Positions 6,131 through 11,720 of a stretch of 11,720 nucleotides of DNA are shown here, one piece after another. The DNA is from an uncultured Methylococcaceae bacterium. GTDB lineage: Bacteria > Pseudomonadota > Gammaproteobacteria > Methylococcales > Methylomonadaceae. The position numbers and the translations under genes are program-made. Position 1 is the first letter of the stretch. Each line of letters opens with the position of its first letter. A model generated the notes under the pieces. That model was given only the letters and a program-made list of their open reading frames with translations, did not search any database and was not told the origin of the DNA. The stretch covers positions 1-11,720 of the forward strand of contig CAJAHC010000335.1 of NCBI GenBank assembly GCA_903939355.1. The letters are read 5' to 3'.

Positions 6131-7057
6131 TTATGGCTTAAGATTTTTAAGGATTTCCTCTAAAGGAACAAGGTTCATTGTTATTCTAAATAAAACATCA
6201 TTATTTTGGAGTAAGCCATAGCAATGATAAGTTCTTAGCATAATGGATGTATTGTTTAGCGTATTCTCTTTAGATTTAGGTAGTTGCCTTACTAAAATAT
6301 GTAGCTTGTCATTGTTTTTAAGTTGACTTACAAATTGTCGATCTACCGAAATCTCATGAGAGGTATAAACCATTGGGTTTAGTTTGAAATTATGATTTTC
6401 TAATTGCGCCTTTTCTAGTAAAGCACCTGAAGTTAGGCTACAGGGGAATATTTCTGGATAATGGGCGATATGAGTTAATTCATCAAAATAATCAGATTGT
6501 TCTGCTAATGATCCCGATAAAAAGTTTTTAACGGAACCGTTATTCATGAATTTTCGTTTGAGAAAATAATCTGTATTTGGAATAGTGGCACAGTCTGTCA
6601 TGCCATTTAGGTCGGGTAGCGTATTAAATGTTGTATCAGCTAAGAATAGAGGGGTTTGTGTTTCTTTTTTAAAACCTAATAATACGGTGCGGCCGTCAGA
6701 TTTTATGGCTATACGGTTGCCTAGTGTTAGATTGGGATAAGTTTTAATAAGGGTTTTTTTTATATCTAGGTAAATTGGGGTCCGAGGGCGAATGGCATTA
6801 ACAAAAGTAATTTGGTAATTACTAAAGCGTAAATTATTTTCTGCAATTATCCGGTTTTCATAATGTGCTTCCCGATAGAGGCGAATTTGATGCTCTATGA
6901 GTGTATTAAGCTGATAGCCTAAAACAATAGGGCCTTTAAATGGGTTATGAGTAATTTGTAACCATTTATGCTTATCATGAAATAAATTAAAATCATCCGT
7001 GGCGTTACGCGCTACTTCAATATGAATCTGGTCAAACGTGAATGGCTCATTTTTCAT
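6131..7057 (-). CDS. MaoC-like hotdog-fold protein, function unknown
   Basis: A 308-residue cytoplasmic-looking protein. Near the N-terminus, VARNATDDFNLFHDKHKW followed by NPFKGPIVLGYQL resembles the R-hydratase/MaoC pattern, in which Asp and His of D-x-N-x-x-H (here D22-F-N24-L-F-H27) activate water and a P-I-x-x-G segment follows. MaoC-type enzymes hydrate enoyl thioesters or dehydrate 3-hydroxyacyl thioesters on CoA or ACP. The usual Pro after Asn is Leu here. Length is about twice a single hotdog domain (~150 aa), so a second, diverged domain in residues ~170-308 is plausible; it includes YTSHEISVDRQFV. The ATG at 7057 lacks a strong ribosome binding site, but the protein starts sensibly there. 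No fatty-acid, PHA or polyketide genes are adjacent, so substrate and pathway are open. Family-level call moderate; activity unproven. Confidence 0.6.
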   Translation of the reverse strand: MKNEPFTFDQIHIEVARNATDDFNLFHDKHKWLQITHNPFKGPIVLGYQLNTLIEHQIRLYREAHYENRIIAENNLRFSNYQITFVNAIRPRTPIYLDIKKTLIKTYPNLTLGNRIAIKSDGRTVLLGFKKETQTPLFLADTTFNTLPDLNGMTDCATIPNTDYFLKRKFMNNGSVKNFLSGSLAEQSDYFDELTHIAHYPEIFPCSLTSGALLEKAQLENHNFKLNPMVYTSHEISVDRQFVSQLKNNDKLHILVRQLPKSKENTLNNTSIMLRTYHCYGLLQNNDVLFRITMNLVPLEEILKNLKP

Positions 7058-7402
7058 GTTTATTTTGTTACAAATAATATATGTATTAAATATTTGTTCA
7101 GAGTCACTTATTATCCGAATATTGTCAATAAGTTAAGTTAAGTGTCTGACGGAGAATGTCTTTTAAATAAAAACGTAGGGCAGGGGATAGGTTGCTAAAT
7201 TCATTCTATACAAAAATAGCGGGAAAAATATCAAGCCTTAGAGAAATTATAGGGTTTGCTAAGACAGTTTTTTGGTAGAAAGGTCAAACCATCCCAGATA
7301 GTCAAGATTGGATAGTGGTTATAGTTTCTTGCAGAGGGAAGTTCGCTAAAAAGAGTTTTTAAAACTAAGCTTTTTAGCGCGCTACCGTTGATAAATGAAT
7401 AA
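7058..7402. other. Intergenic stretch (345 bp) between two minus-strand genes
   Basis: Contains the nested inverted repeat at 7344-7379, just past the end of the 7403-7996 gene. The part next to 7057 should carry the promoter of the MaoC-like gene. A 66-codon minus frame with a TTG start (7231-7431) runs across it but overlaps the end of the upstream gene and is not believed. Nothing else was recognised. Confidence 0.5.
7344..7379. terminator. Nested inverted repeat downstream of the linker-protein gene (possible terminator)
   Basis: CGCTAAAAAG (7344-7353) pairs perfectly with CTTTTTAGCG (7370-7379). The 16-base loop contains a second palindrome, AGTTTT-T-AAAACT (7354-7366). It lies 24-59 bases beyond the stop codon of the minus-strand gene, the right place for transcript ending. 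The T-runs are within the arms rather than after a GC-rich stem, so it is not a textbook intrinsic terminator; it may work in both directions or act as a 3' stabilising hairpin. Confidence 0.5.
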
Positions 7403-7996
7403 TTAAGGCTTATATTTGTCAATAGCTTCAAGTTTAACTAAAGCACTTTTAATGGTCGTTTCAATAGCGGCATTTAGTTCGGTATTTGAATAGACTTTAC
7501 TTACCAGTCCTTCTACTACTAAGGCATCTTTTATCCAACGTTTAGTAAAGCGATAATTACTATAAGAAGTAGTTACTTCTCCTGTTAATGGATTTCGTAA
7601 GCCCTTCTTTTCAGTAATTTGGGTTGCTGCTGCTTTGGTTGCGATTGTTGTTTGCTTTGGCTTTTCTACGCTTGGCGTAGTTGCTTTTGCTACTACTGGC
7701 TTGCCAACTGGTTTTGTTGCTACTGTAGTTGGCGCTTTTGCTTTGATAGGTTCAACTACGGTTTGTTTTGTAACGGGTGGTTTAGTCGGTTTTTTCGTTG
7801 GCTGAGCTGCAGTTATTGCAGTTGCTATCGTTTTTGCTTTGATAGGTTCTGGTGTTGACTGTTTTAAAGTAACGATTGGTGTTACATCTTTTGCTTTTTG
7901 CGTCTCAGATTTAGACGACTTCTTATTATCGTTTATTGTTACATAAACAATATAAGCAACAAATATTATAGTTAATACAAATAGCCCTTCAGTCAT
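7403..7996 (-). CDS. Membrane-anchored protein with Lys/Thr/Pro-rich linker and C-terminal domain of unknown function
   Basis: A 197-residue protein in three parts. Residues ~4-22 (GLFVLTIIFVAYIVYVTIN) form one membrane helix. Residues ~25-130 are a low-complexity linker of Lys, Thr, Pro, Ala and Val in which EPIKAK occurs twice, 32 residues apart. Residues ~130-197 form a compact end domain: GLRNPLTGEVTTSYSNYRF, TKRWIKDALVVEGLVSKVY and a final helix with AAIETTIKSALVKLEAIDKY. The layout suits a protein anchored in the inner membrane that carries a small domain on a flexible tether. The topology (linker in cytoplasm or periplasm) is unclear: the Lys-rich segment after the helix favours cytoplasm by the positive-inside rule. 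The start is well supported by AGG and a G-run shortly upstream of the ATG. The linker loosely resembles AlgP/histone-like tails, but no PAKK repeats are present. Family not recognised. Confidence 0.75.
   Translation of the reverse strand: MTEGLFVLTIIFVAYIVYVTINDNKKSSKSETQKAKDVTPIVTLKQSTPEPIKAKTIATAITAAQPTKKPTKPPVTKQTVVEPIKAKAPTTVATKPVGKPVVAKATTPSVEKPKQTTIATKAAATQITEKKGLRNPLTGEVTTSYSNYRFTKRWIKDALVVEGLVSKVYSNTELNAAIETTIKSALVKLEAIDKYKP
7736..7849. repeat. In-frame 18-bp direct repeat inside the linker coding region
   Basis: TTTTGCTTTGATAGGTTC occurs at 7736-7753 and again, identical, at 7832-7849. The spacing is 96 bp, exactly 32 codons, and both copies encode EPIKAK on the minus strand. This indicates internal duplication of linker sequence, a likely site of length variation between strains. 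Confidence 0.8.
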
Positions 7997-8126
7997 AAAA
8001 CCCCCTACCTTTTAAAATTGATTTTTAGTATCTTAAGCCTGATATTTTCTCAGGGCTAGCTCAAAAAAATTACATTCTTTATCTTTCAATATACCAGAAG
8101 CTTTGAATCTAGTTAAGTGCTAAATG

Positions 8127-8240
8127 GTTAGTAGTTTTATTATAAGCTCTATAAGCTGAAATAGGAGGGTAATTTTCTAGAAAAAACAAAGTTAATTCCA
8201 TTGAGCACGTAAACAGTAAGTCAGTTAGTGGTTTTATTAT
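8127..8240. repeat. Direct repeat GTTAGT(A/G)GTTTTATTAT, two copies
   Basis: Copies at 8127-8143 and 8224-8240 match at 16 of 17 bases and are 97 bp apart. They may be remnants of a duplicated segment or paired binding sites in the intergenic region. Confidence 0.5.
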
Positions 8241-8636
8241 CCTTAAATAAATAGGCTTGAAAGCTCTGGTATATAGGCATTTTAAGGATTTTTATGCTTT
8301 CAGTTTTTGAAAAATTACCATGTTTATTTTAATGATGGGAAAATACGGCACAGAGAAGTGTATTTAAAGCACTAATGAATTGCGCACCACTACATAATGG
8401 CACCTGTTGCCGTCCCTAATGATTTTTTTGTGTTTGTTTGTGGGTAGATTATAAGACTTAAAATATCAAATCATTGCCGTAGTATTTTTTAAATCTTTAA
8501 GCAAGTGCTTTAACAAGCCTGCTACATATTGAAATGGTTTGAATTAATTGGGTTCGTAATTTTTAAAATAGTTAAAACTTTAAGTGGGTAATGAATAAAT
8601 GGAGACTAATTCAGTAGGTTATGTCTTTTCCTTGTG

Positions 8637-8642
8637 TATAAT
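8637..8642 (+). promoter_or_regulatory. Candidate -10 element TATAAT before the spermidine-synthase-like gene
   Basis: A perfect TATAAT preceded by TGTG lies 45 bases before the ATG at 8688. No good -35 hexamer is present at 16-18 bp. It would give a leader of roughly 40 nt containing GGAG at 8651-8654 and a tiny reading frame (MFSYV, 8668-8685) ending just before the ATG at 8688. If this promoter is used, the GTG at 8634 cannot be the start. Confidence 0.4.
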
Positions 8643-8687
8643 AAATTTTTGGAGTTTAGAAGCTCAAATGTTTTCTTATGTATAAAT

Positions 8688-9488
8688 ATGAGGGGATTGC
8701 TTATTCATGAGAGTCATGATGACGATGGTATTCTAGAAGTAGTTGAGTTTAAGGGAGTGAGGTCATTGCATTTTGGCTCTCATCCACGGCAAAGCAGTAT
8801 GCTGTTAAATGACCCTTATAAGCTTGAATTAAATTATGTAAGGGCTATGACCAGTTGGTTGCTATTTAAACCTACTTTTGAAGGTGATGGGCTGATTGTT
8901 GGCTTAGGTGGTGGGTCATTAACTAAGCATTTACTTCAGCATTTTCCAGCCAGTCGTTTGAAAGCTGTTGAGTTTAGGAAAAGCGTTGTAAAAATTGCGC
9001 GTAGCCATTTTGGACTACCGCTAGATCCACGATTGAAAATTATAGTTGATGATGGTGGCAGCTATATATGCCAAAGAGCGGAAGCTTACCGTGATTACTA
9101 TAGCCTATTGTTTATTGATGCATTTGACCATGAAGGTATGGCATCTTCTATTTGTAATGAAGCTTTTTTTGATGCTTGCCGAGTCATATTAAAAAAAGAC
9201 GGTATTCTAGTGATTAATCTCTGGGGTGGGCCGAATAATCCTGAGTATCATCAGGTTTCGCAGTGGTTAGCGCGAGCGTTTAACTGGCAAACTTTATTTT
9301 TGCCCGTTAGAGATAGAGGCAATATTATCGCTTTTGCATTCAACGATTATTCGCCAATGTTTTCTCTGAAAGAATTAAGAACAATTGCCATAAACCTTGA
9401 GAAAAAGTATCAAATTGAATTTCCTGCTTTTTTAAAAGATCTTAAAAAACATAACGCCAGTACCTTTAGCCAAGTGATTAAAACATGA
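8688..9488 (+). CDS. Spermidine-synthase-like (polyamine aminopropyltransferase-fold) protein
   Basis: A 266-residue protein from the ATG at 8688. An N-terminal beta region ([17 protein letters not shown]) precedes a Rossmann-type domain with [16 protein letters not shown], the nucleotide-binding loop of spermidine synthases and related class I methyltransferase folds. Next come [14 protein letters not shown], where the acidic residue would bind the ribose, [10 protein letters not shown], and [11 protein letters not shown] at the position of the catalytic D-[SA]-x-D motif. True spermidine synthases have GGGDG; here it is GGGSL, so aminopropyl transfer is uncertain and the substrate may differ. 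It overlaps the next gene by ATGA (9485-9488), implying co-translation with ygiQ. No ribosome binding site clearly supports the start; an in-frame GTG at 8634 would add 18 residues. The gene symbol speE is not used because the key loop differs. Confidence 0.75.
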   Translation: MRGLLIHESHDDDGILEVVEFKGVRSLHFGSHPRQSSMLLNDPYKLELNYVRAMTSWLLFKPTFEGDGLIVGLGGGSLTKHLLQHFPASRLKAVEFRKSVVKIARSHFGLPLDPRLKIIVDDGGSYICQRAEAYRDYYSLLFIDAFDHEGMASSICNEAFFDACRVILKKDGILVINLWGGPNNPEYHQVSQWLARAFNWQTLFLPVRDRGNIIAFAFNDYSPMFSLKELRTIAINLEKKYQIEFPAFLKDLKKHNASTFSQVIKT

Positions 9489-11647
9489 TGTCCGCCTCTG
9501 TAAAAGTCGAAACTAATCTTTTCAATTATCGTAAATACTGGGCAAACCGTTTTGGCATAGCGCCAGTATTGCCCATGAGTCGAATGGAAATGGATGAGCT
9601 AGGGTGGGATAGTTGTGACGTTATTTTAGTGACCGGTGATGCTTATATTGATCATCCGAGCTTTGGTATGGCATTGATTGGTCGTCTCCTAGAGGCGCAA
9701 GGATTTAGAGTCGGCATTATCTCTCAGCCTGATTGGACTAGTGCTGTTGATTTTAGTAAGTTGGGACGCCCTAATCTATTTTTTGGAGTGACAGGCGGTA
9801 ACATGGATTCAATGGTTAACCGTTATACTTCAGATAAAAAAATTCGTTCAAATGATGCTTATACTGCAAATGGAGCGGCTGGTAAACGTCCTGATCGTGC
9901 TGTAAATGTATATTCACACCGTTGCCGGGAGGCATATAAAGATGTGCCGATTATTATCGGCGGCATAGAGGCCAGTTTGCGACGAATAGCACATTATGAT
10001 TACTGGTCTGATAAGGTACGTAAATCGGTATTGCTGGATTCCAAAGCAGATTTGCTGGTTTATGGCAATGCTGAACGACAAATTGTTGAAATCGCTCATC
10101 GATTGGCTCAGGGTGAGTCGATTTCTGAACTAAAAGGTATCCGTGGGACCGTTCATTTTGTTAAACAAATACCTGAGGGTTGGGTGGTTAAAGACTCAAC
10201 TGATATTGATAGCCCGGGGGCATTAAGCCCCTTACAAAATCCATATCAGGAGGAACCTGCTTGTGACAAAAAACCTGCTAATAGTAATCCTGATGAAAAA
10301 GAGATTTCTATTCCTATCTCTAGCGTGGGAATGCTCAAACAGTTAATTAGAGATCAACGATCGCAAACAGTGATTCGCATACCGGCGTATGAGATCGTAA
10401 AAGATGATCCTATATTATATGCTCATGCATCTCGTGTTATGCATGGAGAAACTAATCCAGGTAATGCAAGACCATTAATACAATTACACGGTTCACGACA
10501 AGTATGGATTAATCCACCACCTATTCCATTAACGACCAAAGAAATGGATGGCGTTTTTGACTTGCCTTATTCACGCGTGCCACATAAAGAGTATGGCAAC
10601 GCCAACGTACCAGCTTTTGAAATGATTCAGCATTCGGTAAACATTATGCGAGGCTGTTTTGGCGGGTGTACCTTTTGCTCAATTACTGAGCATGAAGGAC
10701 GTATCATCCAAAGTCGATCTGAAGACTCCATTATTCGAGAAATAGAAGCTATCCGTGATACGTCACCCGCCTTTACTGGATATATTTCTGATTTGGGAGG
10801 TCCAACAGCCAATATGTATCGATTGGCTTGTAAGGACGAAAAAATTGAAGCGGCTTGTCGTAAACCATCCTGTGTTTATCCAGGTATTTGTCCAAACCTT
10901 AATACCGATCATGCGCCATTAATTAAACTCTACCGAAGAGCGAGGTCTTTACCTGGAATTAAAAAAATATTTATTGCTTCAGGCCTACGTTATGATTTAG
11001 CGGTGGAATCACCGGAATATGTTAAAGAATTGGTAACGCATCATGTTGGCGGCTATCTTAAAATTGCCCCAGAACACACTGAGCAAGGTCCATTATCAAA
11101 AATGATGAAGCCCGGCATGGGAACTTATGACCGATTTAAAGAAATGTTTGATAAGTTTTCTAAGGAAGCAGGTAAGGAACAATACCTAATACCTTATTTT
11201 ATAGCGGCTCACCCTGGCACTACCGATATCGATATGCTTAACTTGGCTTTGTGGTTAAAGCGGCATGGATTTAGAGCAGATCAGGTACAAGCATTTTTAC
11301 CCTCACCAATGTCCATTGCCACCGCAATGTATCACTCGGGTAAAGATACGCTTCATAAAGTCAGTCGTACGGCTAAGGATATGCCTATACCAAAGACTAT
11401 TAAACAACGTCGCCTGCATAAAGCTTTTTTGCGCTATCATGATCCTAAAAATTGGCCGTTATTACGTGATGCTCTGAACGCTATGGGCCGCAATGATTTA
11501 ATAGGTAACGGTAAGCATCATCTAATTCCGTCTTATCAACCCAAGGGTACAATTGAATCACCAGGTAAAGTACAACATTTTAAAACTAAATACACGGGTC
11601 TAGATAACAATCGAAGCGAAAAAAAATACGGAAAAGCAAAAAATTAA
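9485..11647 (+). CDS. ygiQ: YgiQ family radical SAM protein (UPF0313)
   Basis: A 720-residue protein, close to E. coli YgiQ (about 739). The N-terminal domain (to ~residue 220) contains [17 protein letters not shown] and [12 protein letters not shown], followed by [18 protein letters not shown]. The radical SAM core has C391-F-G-G-C395-T-F-C398, the CxxxCxxC that holds the 4Fe-4S cluster reducing S-adenosylmethionine. A second group of cysteines (C449, C458, C463 and C469 in [12 protein letters not shown]) may hold another cluster or zinc. Later parts [17 protein letters not shown] and [18 protein letters not shown] are typical of the family, and the C-terminus is the basic, disordered tail. 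Residues ~245-275 form a variable, polar insert. The reaction is not established for the family. It starts at an ATGATG overlapping the previous stop, so coupling rather than its own ribosome binding site drives translation. It is intact. Confidence 0.95.
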   Translation: MMSASVKVETNLFNYRKYWANRFGIAPVLPMSRMEMDELGWDSCDVILVTGDAYIDHPSFGMALIGRLLEAQGFRVGIISQPDWTSAVDFSKLGRPNLFFGVTGGNMDSMVNRYTSDKKIRSNDAYTANGAAGKRPDRAVNVYSHRCREAYKDVPIIIGGIEASLRRIAHYDYWSDKVRKSVLLDSKADLLVYGNAERQIVEIAHRLAQGESISELKGIRGTVHFVKQIPEGWVVKDSTDIDSPGALSPLQNPYQEEPACDKKPANSNPDEKEISIPISSVGMLKQLIRDQRSQTVIRIPAYEIVKDDPILYAHASRVMHGETNPGNARPLIQLHGSRQVWINPPPIPLTTKEMDGVFDLPYSRVPHKEYGNANVPAFEMIQHSVNIMRGCFGGCTFCSITEHEGRIIQSRSEDSIIREIEAIRDTSPAFTGYISDLGGPTANMYRLACKDEKIEAACRKPSCVYPGICPNLNTDHAPLIKLYRRARSLPGIKKIFIASGLRYDLAVESPEYVKELVTHHVGGYLKIAPEHTEQGPLSKMMKPGMGTYDRFKEMFDKFSKEAGKEQYLIPYFIAAHPGTTDIDMLNLALWLKRHGFRADQVQAFLPSPMSIATAMYHSGKDTLHKVSRTAKDMPIPKTIKQRRLHKAFLRYHDPKNWPLLRDALNAMGRNDLIGNGKHHLIPSYQPKGTIESPGKVQHFKTKYTGLDNNRSEKKYGKAKN

Positions 11648-11657
11648 AGAATAATAA

Positions 11658-11685
11658 TTTTCAATTAAATATTATTGTGTATAAT
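11658..11685 (+). promoter_or_regulatory. Promoter of the tRNA at the window end
   Basis: TATAAT at 11680-11685 is a perfect -10 hexamer, with TTTTCA (11658-11663, 4 of 6 to TTGACA) 16 bp upstream as a -35. Transcription would begin around 11691-11693, five or so bases before the tRNA. It follows the ygiQ stop by only about 30 bp, so the tRNA has its own promoter. Confidence 0.6.
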
Positions 11686-11697
11686 ATCCGCTTGTTT

Positions 11698-11720
11698 GCT
11701 GGTGTAGCTCAGTTGGTAGA
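11698..11720 (+). tRNA. tRNA, 5' part only (probably tRNA-Thr)
   Basis: The last 23 bases, starting GCTGGTG, give a 7-base acceptor strand, then T8, A9, a D-stem GCTC, A14, the invariant GG at 18-19 and A21, exactly as in bacterial tRNA genes. The anticodon lies outside the window. GCTGGTG with this D-arm resembles gammaproteobacterial tRNA-Thr genes, which often head a Thr-Tyr-Gly-Thr-tuf cluster, but identity cannot be proven from this part. Confidence 0.75.

Larger units (their letters stand above)
7997..8687. other. Geneless stretch of about 690 bp between divergent genes
   Basis: No convincing ORF, tRNA or known RNA. It contains a 17-bp direct repeat with one mismatch (8127-8143 and 8224-8240), a 9-bp near-perfect tandem repeat of TATAAGCT(C/G) at 8141-8158, and an inverted repeat TGAAAGC/GCTTTCA at 8258-8302. 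A short hairpin GGCA/TGCC near 8400 is followed 11 bases later by seven T residues. It must hold promoters for both flanking genes; a TATAAT lies at 8637-8642. Its length leaves room for a small RNA. Confidence 0.45.

Noticed and set aside
7231..7431. 66-codon minus-strand frame with TTG start
   Set aside because: It overlaps the end of the linker-protein gene, has no ribosome binding site or ATG and runs through the nested inverted repeat.
7619..7858. Plus-strand frame encoding a Cys/Phe/Trp-rich peptide
   Set aside because: It is the antisense of the Lys/Thr/Pro-rich linker; the odd composition follows from the low-complexity codons of the real gene.
8634..8687. GTG at 8634 as start of the spermidine-synthase-like gene
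   Set aside because: It overlaps a perfect TATAAT and has no ribosome binding site; the extra 18 residues do not look like the family's N-terminus. Retained only as an alternative.

Overview
The window is built from two stretches of DNA with very different composition, joined at about base 1513-1530. Bases 1 to about 1513 are very GC-rich and tightly packed with plus-strand genes linked by ATGA stop/start overlaps. The remaining ~10.2 kb is AT-rich, with A/T-ending codons, genes on both strands and long gaps. The last gene before the join, a hotdog thioesterase, loses its C-terminal part there. This indicates either a chimeric contig or a very recent recombination between unrelated genomes.

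GC-rich left part (2-1550): the 3' part of an N-acetylmuramoyl-L-alanine amidase (Amidase_3-like), a complete exported CX5R tyrosine/dual-specificity-type phosphatase, and a 4HBT/YbgC-like acyl-CoA thioesterase cut at about residue 94. The style would suit a GC-rich Gram-negative such as a member of the Verrucomicrobia (Opitutae-like), but this is an impression and not a demonstrated assignment.

AT-rich right part (about 1530-11720): this looks gammaproteobacterial. It carries a YfcH/TIGR01777-type SDR protein, a full-length YgiQ radical-SAM protein and the start of a promoter-preceded tRNA (probably tRNA-Thr). A low-GC methanotroph of the Methylococcales is one possibility, but that is inference. 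In order it holds: a 68-aa orphan ORF beside the join (1568-1774); a secreted 187-aa protein of unknown function (2225-2788); a 675-bp gap rich in palindromes and a short tandem repeat; a DUF2892/YgaP-like membrane protein (minus strand); a DUF3280/DUF2380-type periplasmic protein (minus strand); the SDR protein (4738-5655); a 64-aa orphan (minus strand); a possible decayed reading frame near 5948-6091; a 308-aa MaoC-like hotdog protein (minus strand); a membrane-anchored protein with a Lys/Thr/Pro-rich linker (minus strand); a ~690-bp geneless stretch; a spermidine-synthase-like protein overlapping ygiQ by ATGA; and finally the tRNA promoter and the first 23 bases of the tRNA.

No transposase, integrase, phage gene, CRISPR array, toxin-antitoxin pair or recognisable defence system is visible. 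The points most worth a second look are the join, the symmetric elements in the gaps (3035-3055, 3267-3330, 3738-3782, 7344-7379), the uncharacterised MaoC-like and linker proteins, and the translationally coupled spermidine-synthase-like/YgiQ pair.
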